From: Ectocarpus siliculosus
Taxonomy: Eukaryota > Sar > Phaeophyceae > Ectocarpales > Ectocarpaceae
Assembly: GCA_000310025.1 (NCBI GenBank)
Contig: FN649754.1
Coordinates: 927,648 to 991,647, forward strand
Length of the DNA stretch: 64,000 bases
Direction of reading: 5' to 3'
Shown: positions 13,101 to 23,931 of the stretch, in pieces
How the letters are laid out: each line of letters opens with the position of its first letter
Position numbering within the stretch: the first letter of the stretch is position 1
Notes under the pieces: generated by a model
What the model saw: the letters and a program-made list of their open reading frames with translations, nothing else
The model's database searches: none
What the model was told of the DNA's origin: nothing
Translations under genes and position numbers: made by a program

Positions 13101-14302
13101 ATTTTAATTTTCTCAACAGCATAAAGATTCGCGGCGTCGAGCGTCTGGTCCAGAGCTCTCCAAAATGTATCGTTTCGTTTGTGCATTCTTTTCGTCGTGG
13201 AGTAATCGAACATTGAAAATTGGTCCAGGGACTGTGTTATCTTGCGTGGTACACGGTATGCATATGTATGTGCGGAGGGCCAAGGCAATACATCAAATCC
13301 GTAGAGAGACGTATAGGAAAAATCCGCGATGGATTACCTGTCTGATCCTGGCCACCATGTACAGCAGTGATGCGGTTAACACGTGCGTTCGTCTTAGTTT
13401 CTACAACGGTCTGAAACTTACGGGATGCATCCTGCTTCTACATGTATGATGCAGCAAATTCCTACCAGTCTTCTTGCCCAGCACGGATACGGCATCGTAC
13501 TGCGGACAGCACACATCGAACTGCTGCTGTCTCATATTGTCGAGGCCAAGCAAGTTGAAAAGGGAGTGGTGAGCGAGGGGGGCATCAAGACCAACTGAAG
13601 GCTCCGCATCCCTATCGGCCGTTTATTGCTGCTGTAAAAGGCCCAGGCCGTTCGAGGTGTACAGCAGTAGACTACTGCTGTAGTCTATGTACCTAGTTGG
13701 TTGAGTTGCATCCTGCTGCCAACTCCCCCTTGCACATGCGTCCAAGTGTAGTCTAGATATCCATACTTCGTGCAATACTCCGTACTTCGGCAATGCAACA
13801 AAAACTCGTACCCCGCCATTCCTCGCTATGAAACACAGGTCTAGACGATCACGACCCAGCACCCCCCGCCAACACACCTCAGGTCGCCGCTGCTGTCCAC
13901 AACGGCAGAGCTCGCAGCCGCCTGCGACGCTGCCTCCGACAGCTCGTAGTCCTGCTGCATTCCGGTCGCCTTGGCCATCATGCGCTTCGCCAGGGCCTGC
14001 GTGAACGCCCGCTTGCCGATCTCCCCCTGCGAGAGAGCATTGAACAGCTCGCGCGTTTTGACGCCCCCCGCCATCCAGGCATCCTGCTGCTGCGGCTGAG
14101 CTCCTGCTACCTTCATGGAGGGGGAGGGGCGGCGGGATCGAGCCTGGCGCCTTGAGCATATGACAGCGGACGAAGGACCGCCGAACGCTGACGCTGTCGA
14201 AGCAATCATCGCCGGCGAAAATGCGTCGGCACCAGGCACGTGGTTGGCCCAAGCAGCCACGGCAACTGCCACCGCAGCGGTGCCAGACAGTGTACGACCC
14301 AT
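1688..14302 (-). CDS. Plastid-targeted ABC1/ADCK-family atypical kinase (ABC1K), 14 exons
   Basis: Exons (transcript order): 14302-13878, 11651-11540, 9707-9592, 9024-8850, 8574-8485, 8220-8159, 7495-7375, 7046-6854, 6462-6270, 5831-5741, 4608-4451, 4135-4036, 2852-2745, 2058-1852, and a tentative last exon 1750-1688 ending in TGA. All joins are GT-AG and phase-consistent, giving about 737 aa, the usual size for plastid ABC1K proteins. Visible family features: the KxGQ signature ([11 protein letters not shown]), the Ala-rich nucleotide loop (AAASLGQ) replacing a Gly-rich loop, the Lys in VAVKVQR, the ExD-type motif in [11 protein letters not shown], the catalytic segment HCDPHPGN and DFG, then a C-terminal hydrophobic pair of helices near 1900-2000. 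Exon 1 encodes a signal peptide ending GADA followed by FSP, the heterokont plastid-import motif. In plants and cyanobacteria, plastid ABC1K proteins act on prenyl-lipid and tocopherol metabolism and thylakoid plastoglobules; the substrate here is unknown. The last exon is the weakest; an in-frame Met 20 codons upstream (14362) is an alternative start. Confidence 0.93.
2957..3035. repeat. CAA/CAG trinucleotide microsatellite
   Basis: A run of CAA units passing into CAG units, inside the ABC1K intron between the exons at 4036-4135 and 2745-2852. Similar CAA/CAG (or GTT/GCT on the other strand) tracts recur at about 6520-6570, 7115-7170, 8760-8830, 30325-30380, 31262-31300, 47530-47720, 48220-48310 and 57180-57260, nearly all intronic. 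Confidence 0.9.
3650..3860. mobile_element. TA-flanked inverted-repeat MITE, copy 1
   Basis: The two ends are reverse complements for about 50 bp (outer ends TACCGTATATGACACAAG and CTTGTGTCATATACGGTA), and the whole is about 211 bp. Each end sits against TA, suggesting a TA target-site duplication as in Tc1/mariner-type and Stowaway-like elements. It shares its inner sequence with the copy at 57973 in the same orientation. There is no transposase, so it is non-autonomous. It lies in an ABC1K intron. Confidence 0.85.
10601..11270. repeat. 52-bp minisatellite, 13 tandem units
   Basis: Units start every 52 bp from 10601 to 11225 and are almost identical; the first and some later units differ by one or a few bases (for example AAAATACG versus AAAAGACG), and the last is truncated. 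Each unit carries the palindrome GACGTC, the words ACCGCGCTAACCGGCTGACC and CAATGAAAA, and ends TCAGTCTTATAT. The array lies in the second intron of the ABC1K gene. A diverged single unit occurs at about 62303-62340. There are no unique spacers, so this is not CRISPR. Confidence 0.97.
11387..11530. repeat. 22-bp tandem repeat abutting the ABC1K exon 2 splice donor
   Basis: About six and a half units of 22 bp, each containing TCCTTAACTCGGTGAGTG or a close variant. The array runs up to about 10 nt from the minus-strand splice donor at 11540/11539. On the plus strand each unit contains CGGTGAGT, a perfect 5' splice-site consensus, but antisense to the gene. Confidence 0.95.
11957..12830. repeat. 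Dispersed repeat family R2, two direct copies, with a roughly 70-bp tandem duplication between them
   Basis: Copy A (about 11957-12200) and copy B (about 12589-12826) are close to identical. Each starts with a G-run, then a TACTC-TAGTCGTGCATGCCGTAG segment, a CATCACCAAG segment, the small palindrome GCGCGAAGCGC, and a tail ending near GGATGACAGCT. Between them, about 12450-12585, a roughly 70-bp sequence containing CGGCTTGTTTTACAA and GATGGCAAACA is duplicated. Further R2 copies lie at 32396-32530 and, inverted, at 63878-64000. The region is the first ABC1K intron. Confidence 0.85.
13048..13258. mobile_element. TA-flanked inverted-repeat MITE, copy 2
   Basis: Same family as 3650-3860 (ends TACCGTACACGACACAAG and ACACGGTA), about 211 bp, but its inner part matches the opposite orientation (the CTCTCCAAAATGTATCGTTTCG segment). 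It lies in the first ABC1K intron. Confidence 0.85.
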
Positions 14303-15728
14303 CCTGTGGGCAACAGACACTGGGTGCTCGGCTGCTTGTGCTGGGTGTGATGTGCCGAACAAGTCAGGCGCGTCGACTGATGTCCAGCCTACGAATACGC
14401 AGGCTATTTTGCGTTGAGTGTGCCCACACTCAAACCACGCTTTGGGCTGTCGATGACGCCTGGCAGTTAGTTGTACACGAGCTCTCGTGTGTGCCTGCGC
14501 TACTTCTCCATCTATCCCTCTCTCGGCTCGTTTGCCTGAACCTGCTACGCTCAGCGCTTGCGGATGACGTTGGCTGACGTCATGAAGAGGGGGGGGGGCA
14601 CGTTTGGGGGCTCATCGGGGTTTACCAAAAAATGAAAGAGCGTGTTTATCGGTTCGGCAACATTTCGGCGAAACAAACGTTCCGACATCGCACGACCCTT
14701 TGGCCGGAGAGAAACAAAATGATGAGACCACGCCCGTGTGTCCGCACATACTCCGAAATGTATCCACACATATACTACCCAAATACCCGGTACATACTCG
14801 CGTACCACATTGAAAATACGTTCGTAAACTGAGGGAGATTGCATGCCCTACGATTAAAAGGGTGTCACACACAAAACGCCCGACCAGTACCTAACACATA
14901 TCATCTGCACCTTCCCAACATAACATATATGAGACACACAAGACAGCTACCAAACTGTCTTGTTGAGCCTGTTACCCGCAGGGGAGATGTCCCTATCTGC
15001 TGTCTGGGAAATCGTAGACTTACAGGTACTTTCTGACGCTATAAATCCATTGCTAATCTGTCTCCGACTCTTTTCTATGATAGAGATGGTTTCGTTGTGT
15101 CATATCAAGAAAAATAAAAATAAAATAAAATAAAATAAGAAGACTGGATCTAGGGCGGGGCGTTCGTCTCTATTGTAGCGAACAATGATACTCCTTGGAA
15201 GAACCCCAACAATACATTTAACGCCTTGAAGGTTTTTTTAGTATATCAGGAGACCGAACGGTTAATTAACAGCAACAACAGCCAACACTCATGTGATGCT
15301 ACCAAAGATATGCACGCGGTGCTACCTGACTCTCGCCACCGCTGTTGGGAAAAGAAGATGAGGCGGTAGGCTCCTCAGGGCAGCCCCATCTGCCACAAGG
15401 TCCTACAGGAGAAGCACAAGGCAGGCGGTGCCTGTGGGACCGCTTGCAGGAAGATGCCGTCAAAGCACGACATGCTCCCGAGCCACCTACCAAGCCCTGC
15501 GAGACGAGCTCCTACGAAAGAGTTTGACTACCAAGATCTTGTCGGTAAGGTCTTTGCCCCGGCCACCGGTAGAGCCGTTGCTCGGCTCTGTGATTCTACT
15601 CTTTATTGCTCGTCATAGAGTTGGTCTGCTGCGGTGTTGAGCTTTCTCCTGCGTTGACGCAATGTACATGTATGTAGACATGTATGTATCCCAACCTGAA
15701 CATACTTGCGTTGTTTCGCGGCTTGTCG
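14303..15728. promoter_or_regulatory. Divergent spacer between the ABC1K and TPR genes
   Basis: About 1.4 kb between two start codons pointing away from each other, so it should contain both promoters. I cannot place a TATA box or other element with confidence. A short A/TAAAA-rich tract lies at about 15110-15140. No coding sequence is supported here. Confidence 0.5.
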
Positions 15729-18700
15729 ATGGACACGTCCCGGGGCGCAGCGGACCCAAAATTTCACGCGGTGGTCGACGAGCACAGGAGAAATGGCTAC
15801 TTCGTTGGCCTGGACAAGGGCACGCCAGGTGTGTGTGTCACAGGGATAGCAGCGGCATTTAGTTTGTGCTGGATGACGGATATCATCGTTGGATTCGCCA
15901 ATGACTAAGTCTGGAGACTGCGGAACACAGATACAGCAGCATGTAGTCTGCTGCTGTATTCAGCATGTATAGTCTGCTGCTGTATTCGATTTCTTTCGAT
16001 GGCACACTGCCTTGGACGCTTGGTGTACCTGGTTCACAGCAGCAGCACTTTCAGTAGCGATTCGGCTACGAGTCTCACCACCAATCCTTCTCCAAGTCGG
16101 CAGGGCACGTGTTCCCGGGCGTAACTCGCGAGCTGTTACAACAGTGTCGCTATCAATGGACGCATGCGCTTCTGTATGATTGCTCAACGAGATAAAGCAT
16201 GATGTAGTTGATCTGTGCATACTGGAGTAGTCTACGTACGTAGTGACACTGCGGGTGGACAATTGCTGCAGATCAGTGGAGACCCGGAGAAAATAAACGT
16301 CAATTTCGAGTCGAGGCTCCGTTTCGTGTGCCAACGTCGAGTACAGAGGTTACTAGCTGTAAATTTGGCTTCGTGTTGGATTCTTCCTTAGCAGAGCTGT
16401 GTTTCTTCGCCCATTTTTTTTTGCCATGAAGATACTACAGCCTTGAATCTGTTTCTTGGAGAGCTGCTGACCCACACTGTACATACGAAAGTACACGCCA
16501 TGATGCAATCCTGTCGTGATTGCAGCTGCAAAACTTCTTCCTTCTTGGTGGAGATACACGTTCCGCCGTGCGGGGTTTCTCGAAGCGTCAGCACAAGAAG
16601 AGTGTGGTGGTATTGAAATGTGTTGAGGTGCAACAGACAGCGTTTGATTGACCACGCCTGTTCTAAGCTTGTACAAGTAGTGCTGTTCAATAGATGCACC
16701 AAAATACTTCGTGTCGTTTGAAATAAACCCTGAAGATGCCCGGTTGACCACACCCTCTTGTGGACTTGCTGTGTAGAATACAACGCGAGGTTAAAAGAAG
16801 TTGCCGTGGCATTCGTGGGCGTGGTGAACGAGAAAAGGGTCACTCTCTTCAGGAACAGAGGTAAGGGGTATAACTACAGTTCTTGCCAGCTAAGAAAAAA
16901 CAATTTGGTATGGCGGAGTCTGGGGTTCGTAGTTAGGGTCGGGCTACAGATGGTCGCAATGATACAAGCCTTAGTGTAGAGGTTCCTACCCGGGCTCATA
17001 AATGGTGCTCAAGTTCATAGGTATTGATATTTTCTTCTTCCATGTTTTTGTTGTTGTGCCTCTATTGTGAAGACAACACCGATGCTTCGCTGGGGACGTA
17101 CAATCCGGGGTCCCACACAGGAGTTTCCGATCCGACGCGATACACTGTAAAAAACTGGATCACGGGGACGGCTCATCAATCCTCGTTTTCGCTGGCCACG
17201 CGTTGAAGTGGGAGTTTGGGACTAACACCGACGCAGAAGAACGCACTGCCGCTTGCGTCAGATAACCCATCAATGCAGCCGCGTCCCAAGCCGGTCGACA
17301 AATGTAACCGCCCCTTGCTGAGACTGTATGATCGTTTGAATGCTTCAGAAAATATAATTCAGAATCGCTCGACGGTTGTGGGCGAGAGAGAAGTCTTGGA
17401 ATGCAGTTGGGATTGCCAGAGCGTCGACCATGCGAACCCGTTTGACGATATTAATTTCAGGAATCTTGAATGGGAGGAAGGGTGAGTTCCGAGAAGCTAT
17501 CAGCTGCTACAACCGCGGACTTGAGCTATCGAGAAACAGCCCGTCCAAGCACGTAACTCTCGCAAACCGATCCGCAGCCTACATCAAGAGGCAACAGTTC
17601 GCGGAGGCGCTGAGGGACGCGCAGGAAGCCGCTGTCCTATGTGCCGACTATTCCATGTGCGTGTTAACCTCGTGTGCGGCAAGGCAACCGCGCCAATCAA
17701 TGCCCACCTCTCGAGATCGTTTTAGTCTTGCCCTTCTGTTCATACAGGTGTGATGGAAGTTACATAATTAGAAAATATTTATTGGCCGTCCTGGTTGGGA
17801 GGATACCACAGTATCCACACTTGCCTTCCGTGGCCATTCTCTCCCGACATGTAGTCTATAAGCACCTAGGTGGCTAGCTTTTGGAGGGGATTGCTCATGA
17901 TCGTTAGGTGGTGTTGTCATGGCAATGAGGCGAATTTTCTGAAAATTGTGTGCTTGTCCTTCGTTTTACTCCCTTCACCATTATTTCCATCAATGAAGAA
18001 TCCGGAGAAATGTTCTAAGCTCTTCGGATTTTCAGGTGTTGGTCCTTGTCTTTGCGTGTGGCCTCGAGCTTGGCGCGATGTCTTAGCCTACCTAGAGAAA
18101 AGAAGGAAACCACCACTTGTTTATGTACTAAAGGGAAGATGCGCAAAAAGTAACGATGGATTTAGACACGAAGACGGCCGTTACTCCATGCTTAAAGGCA
18201 CCCTACGCGGACCTTGCGTGGAGGATGTAGACTTAACTACTCGCGTTCTAAAGAAATGAAAAAAATCGGCTTGAAATGTTGCTTCAGCAGGAATTGAGTT
18301 GTATGAATAATTACAGCTCCAGGACCGCACGTGTCTCGACGGAAGTTGATTCGTTTCGCCGTGCCTGCCCTTGTTGCACACAGCGCACACTCTTTGATGG
18401 GGTACTGCCATTCGCGGCTCGGATTGGACAAGAAAGCCGTGGTCAATTATCACATGGCTCTGGAGCTCAACCCGATGGACGTGTCCAGTCAGAGCTTGCT
18501 CGCAGAGGCCAAGAAGAGTCTCCTTGCCGCAGGGGAGACTCCGGAAGCTGTCGATGCCCTCGAGGTAAACCAAATTCCAGCGATGATGAAAATCTTGCCC
18601 GCTCACGAGTGTTATTGAAGAAATAGGACAGCGTGAACCGAGTAGGAGTCCCGGTCATATGATTGAACTCGTCGAGGGCATGAACGCCCCATGTTGGCGA

Positions 18701-21700
18701 TGTTGTCGTCATCGTTGTGGTCGTAGAACCAGGACGGAAAATACCTACGGGAAAGCCATACGCGTAGAGACGTGCGCGTACATGATGTAGTCTGCAATGA
18801 TGAACGAAACCGGTTTCCCTGTCATCGTTTCACCGCACCCGGAACAACTACCTAGTATTTGTTACCGCCACATATGCATATCCGTTTTCACCCCAACATA
18901 TATGACGACGGCTGATACGTCCACTAACTTACAGAAAGGCGATCAGACTGACGTCCAATACGAATGGGAAAAGACACGCATGGACGTGACTGCAAAAGAC
19001 ACAAGCTCCTCTTCGTGACTTCCTATGCAAAAAGGCTGCACTTCTTACGCAAATTATTGCACGGGCACATCGTGCACAAGTTCATTCATGGTCGTGATGT
19101 CCGCAAACCGAACAACCGACAACAAACATACAAGGCCCCTTTCGTCTCGAAGAGTGCCCGGAACCAAGAGGAGGCAGCGATCGAGGCGGCCGTGGCGGCG
19201 GCACTGGAGATGCCGGTCAAGCACCGGCGGTACCTCGACCACACAGGGCGAGCCGCTAGCATCGAGGCGATGGTGGTGAGCTGTTCAGCTTGAAATGGGT
19301 ACTCAGCCGGTTTCCAGTGTTTTGTGGTATGAAGACAACTTAGGATGTTTTGACATGACAAGGTGAAGCTGAAGGGTTTGTACTCCACAGATGCATGTAT
19401 GAATTAAGTAGTGTGGTCACCTCCGGTTACGAAACACATGAGCCAACCGACACGGTTTCCTGGCACCCATGGAGCAATGTGAACGCATCGAGACACTCTT
19501 TCTTTGCCTTCGTCCCTACCGTCCCTGTGGACTCCTCGGCCGGACCGGCTCTTGCATTCACCGCTCTGCCTCCACTGCCTGGTTCATGGGACCTGCATGC
19601 CCATGACCCCCCAACAAAAACGCGTCCCTCACGTTGAGACCCATACAAATACCCACTGCCCCCCCTTTTGCCTTCTTACACTCCCCAAACTACAGAAGAA
19701 GGCGGGCTCATCAGTGTCAGCATCGGAAGCGGCATCGGCATCGCCACCGGCAAGACGGCGTTTTAATAGTCGAAGTAGTAACGACACTAGTTCGCCGCAC
19801 AAGAACGCCTCCAGAACGCCGGTGAGATTCCAACACTTTTCTTCCGGGGTGTGGTACGAGGCGCGAATGCTCAGACGCTACCAACGGAAGATGTCCGTCC
19901 GAGAGAGGGAGAAACCCTTCGACTGAAACCTGAAAAAAGACATCCTGTGAAGGTCGACCCCATGCTTTGTGAGACGGCAGTCATACGCCTGGGTTGCCGC
20001 GGCCGAGCCAACTTATGCATGAAAAGCCGACCTGGGGTTGAGAATATCCCACCGAAGTCGTGCTATCACAGCGGCAGAAAATTGACGACGGTGCGTGCCG
20101 TTGGTCGTATCGCCGGGAACACCAAACGTTACAGATTCTGAAGTCTGATGATGTGGGTGGCACACGAGACCCCCAAAGTGAAGAAGATGACACGTTCGTG
20201 CGCATGGCTACAGCGTTAACTGCAAAAAAATCATGAAGAATGCCCACAGTCGTTCCACCTCCCTGCGTCCCCCCCCCCCCCCCCGCGTCCAAACATTCAC
20301 GCCAACTTCGGTCACCTCCGACGGATGCCATTGTAGCGGTTAGCGCGGAAGCTCTCGTCAGGCGCGCAGGCGTTGGCGTCTCTGACGCAGCTACCCGGCA
20401 AGCTCAAGCACACCATCGGGAAGAAAGCCCGGGGACAGTCAACATCGTCCTCAAGAGGTGAATAAAGGCCCCCCCAAGGATCATCCCAACTCACGGCGCG
20501 TTTACTCACAGTACCCTGCGATGCAGGGCTCCTGGCCATACCAGCCTCTTCCCACACCCTTCTCCCACTGTGTCATCCAACATTTTTTTTCTAAGTATCT
20601 CGCCTATGCGCGTGAAACCTACCGAGGCACGTACATCCAACAGGCTGACCGGAAACATTTGCACGAAGTTCGGCCCGAATTTGTTTTTGTTGCGGTACGA
20701 AAAACAAAGGTGCTGAAACCCACCCCAAATCTCTTTGTTTTGCGGCGCTAAAAACAAAGGTGTGGGGCTACAACACAGCCCGCCCATGGGAAGTGACTTC
20801 GCCGGGCTCTTCCGAGACGACTCGTTCGACGGTGTCCCCGCGCCCCGCTCGGCCGCCCCGACCCCAGGCACGTCGGCCGCCCCGCCCTCGACCGCGGGCA
20901 AGTCTTCCTCGCGTGGGGTACCGCAGGAAGGCTCCAACCCGCTGTTCAATGCCGGCGACGTACGCCGCCTGCGGTACGGGCTCTACGGCGGCCCCGGTAA
21001 CGCCTCCGGGGCTGTTAGCCGTGTGTCGTCCGCACCTGACGTGCGCTTGATTGGTCACCCCCGGGCTGGGGGTGGGGACAGCGGTGGGGTCGTCGGCGGC
21101 GGAGAGGGCGGCGAGGGCGGGGGCGGCGGTGACGGTGGCACGGCAGGGTCTAGGCACGTCGGTGGCGCTGGCCAATCGGCGGCGGGCGGCCGTGCTCTCC
21201 GGAGTTCGGTCAGCGGGGGCGGGGCCACTGACCCGGATACCAGGTAGGGTTCCGGTCCAGTCGATCTAGAAACCCTGGTTTCCGGGACGACGCAATGACT
21301 CTTGTCGGGCACCAAGATGCAAAGATAAAATGTTGATGTTCGGCCTGATGTCTTCGACCAGACATCGCAGAACGGAAGGAACGTTGTTTCCAAGCTCGGC
21401 TACGCAGTGAAGACAACGCCGAAAAAACACATATTCTGCGGTTGCTAGCCACTCGTTTTCGCCACGTGATGCGTCTTGTTTGACATATTGTAGGTTGTCC
21501 CTGCCTGCAATGTTTCGTTGCTGCTGGCTTGACACGGATGGATCGCGCTGAACCGGAGCTACGGAAAAGAGCATTGCCGTGAAGCACCGGCGTTGTCCCC
21601 CTCCAAGTCTCACTATCGCCGCAATCGGTTTTCGATCGCACCGGTGCCAATCTCTAACACAGGAGAGCGTGTCTCGCCGCCCCTTACCCTTTCAACCCGT

Positions 21701-23931
21701 GTGTTTGTGCGCTACTGGCCGGAAACCCCTTGCAGGGGTGGTCGGCAGCTCCAACACCAGCAGAAAAACAAGCAACAGAACAAGCCCCGATCACGCGGGG
21801 CGTCGCTGGAGGCCACGCCTCGCACCGCGCCCGCTAAGGCGACCGGCGACCGACGCCCTGGTGCTCACACGTCGTTAGCTCGGCAACTGGAGGACATGGC
21901 CCGAAGAAAGGACGCCACCAACCGTCGCCAAGGAGAAGCGGCAGGCGGAACCGCAGGTGCTGGTACCCCTGCTGGTACCGCCACTGCTGCTGGCGATGCT
22001 GGAAGGGAACAGTCTAAGACCTTCGTGCAATCCGCGCGGGCAGACGGCGACAGGGCGCCCCTTGTTCCGCGTGCCGCTCCGGTGAGAGGCGGCAATTCTG
22101 AACCGGACCCGAGTTCTCCCGTGCGAAAGCCCGACAAGAACGAGACTCCCGCGACCACGGTGCAAGTCACGGTGAGAATGAAACCGCCAGGATCGCAGCG
22201 GCAGCATCTGCAGCAGCAGCAGCATCAACAACAACAACAGCAGCAACAGCAAAAACAAAAACAACAGCAACAAGAAAAACAGCAGCAGCTGTTATCCGGC
22301 CAAAGATTTGACTCGCTTCCGCCAAGCGTGGGGGCGATCACAGACGGGAACTGCCGCCGGCAGGGGAAGCCGTCCCGGCTCGTTCCCCGTCCCAGCTGGG
22401 TACCGGAGAAGAGCGGGTACGCGTCTTCGGAGTCGAGCTTGTCGGAGGGGGGTCCGATGTGCTCGAAGGAACCCGAGACCGTAACAGCGGCGACGTCAAT
22501 GTGCGGGGCTGGTGGTGACGACGACCGGGCTCAGCAATCGGTCGCCGTGCCGACGGTCAACCAGACGCTGCACCTCGAGGCGGCAGCGAACGGGAAGCAG
22601 CAGTGGCGCGATGTCGTCGCCAGGTCGCAGGGCAAGATCGGCTGGACCACGTCTGATTCGGCGCCGGAGAAGGCCGGCTGGACCACTTCCGATTCGAGCT
22701 CTGATGCCGAACAAGCGGAACGCGAGGGGGAACGCAGAGGAGAAAAGGAAAGAAGCGGATTGCCCTTGGACTCTTCGGCTACATCCGAGGTGGGCACCGT
22801 AGCCCTTCCAAGAGGGCGGAGGATATCTTAGCCAGCTGCCAAGGCGGAAGTTTCTTCCGTGTAGTACTTCCATTACCGTTACACGATGCCAACGCTCCTT
22901 ATTGGTCGCCTGTGAGAAGTTGTCCGTGACAGGTTGGCACATGAAGGAGGAAGAAGGGGGCAGGTAGAGGTTATTGTTGGGCTCGGTTGTGTTGCATGTG
23001 GCTTTTGTTGTCCACCGCTGGATTCGTAAGCACAAGACGTTATTGTACCCTCATCGCCTTGCCAATGACTCTGAAAACTGAGTACACAGCCACATCCAAC
23101 ACAAACAGCAGCGATGCTATCAATAACGACGACGATGACGACGCCCATGCCATCATGGCACAACCGCAGGTAGTAGTCCGAGAAGACGGGGTGGAGGCAG
23201 ATGGAGCGCTGCGGAGAATGCTCGACGGAGATTCGGACTGTGGTTCCGTCCTACCCTTACAAGATAATTCCATGGAAGGGGAGAAAAGGCCTCGGCGGCT
23301 GGAGGGGAAGCATGCACAAGGTGGGAGGATACTACAGGAGCAACAGGTTGAAAGGCAGAAACCAGCGAGAACACAGAGGGTCGGAGCTCAGGTTCCCGGC
23401 GGAGAAGAAGGGATCACACGGAGCCCCCGCGGGACTAGCGAAGCGAGAGACTCCACCGATGGGCCACCGGATGGAGGGGGACAATCGAAGGAGCCTGCTG
23501 CTTCCGCTACAACTGCCGTTGGTGCTTGCGAGGTGACTTCGTCGACATTGGGCGGCACCACCCCCCGCGACCCCAAGAGCCCGACCGCCCTCTCGAAATC
23601 CGTGTCGGTTCGGGCCAAGATCGAGATGTTCGAGCGAACAGCCCGGTCGGCCGCGGGAGAGGAGGGGAGGAATAGAAGCAGTTCCTTGGGGACACCGGCA
23701 GCGTGCCACCGGCAACCCCTGGGGCGCTCGCTCTCGGCGAAAGCGAGCGCCCGAGAGTGGGCCTTTTCGGCAAGCGTTGACCGCTCTCAACAACGGTCGG
23801 CTGTCGAAAACGGTGGCTTGGCCAGAGCGCTTTCCTTCTCGTCGTCTTCTCGGTTGGCAAGGGGTGGTGCTACGCCCGGCTTTGTGGCCAACACGGCGGA
23901 CCCTCCCATCCTCCCGACAAGGGAGTTGTGA
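15729..23931 (+). CDS. TPR-domain protein with long disordered Gln/Ser-rich C-terminal region
   Basis: Proposed exons: 15729-15828, 17461-17656, 18384-18564, 19153-19275, 19696-19821, 20337-20457, 20760-21243, 21736-22789, 23170-23931. All joins are GT-AG and phase-compatible, summing to 1,049 codons with stop. Residues about 35-145 hold TPR-type helix pairs (KGEFREAISCYNRGLEL, then HVTLANRSAAYIKR, then GYCHSRLG and YHMALELNP), resembling co-chaperone TPR domains that bind peptide tails. The rest is low complexity: a basic Ser/Arg stretch, a Gly-rich block, a poly-Gln run near 22200-22290, an internal duplication of GWTTSDS, and a SVRAKIEMFER motif near the end. If the donor at 22789/22790 is not used, translation would stop at 22831. 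The TPR part is reliable; the acceptors at 19153 and 20760 are weak. I do not recognise the family and assign no function. Confidence 0.62.
22195..22295 (+). repeat. Coding CAG/CAA tract (poly-Gln) in the TPR gene
   Basis: A mixed CAG/CAA/AAA run encoding Gln with a few Lys, His and Glu, inside exon 8 of the TPR gene. It stays open in the gene's frame, unlike most other trinucleotide tracts in the window, which are intronic. Confidence 0.85.
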
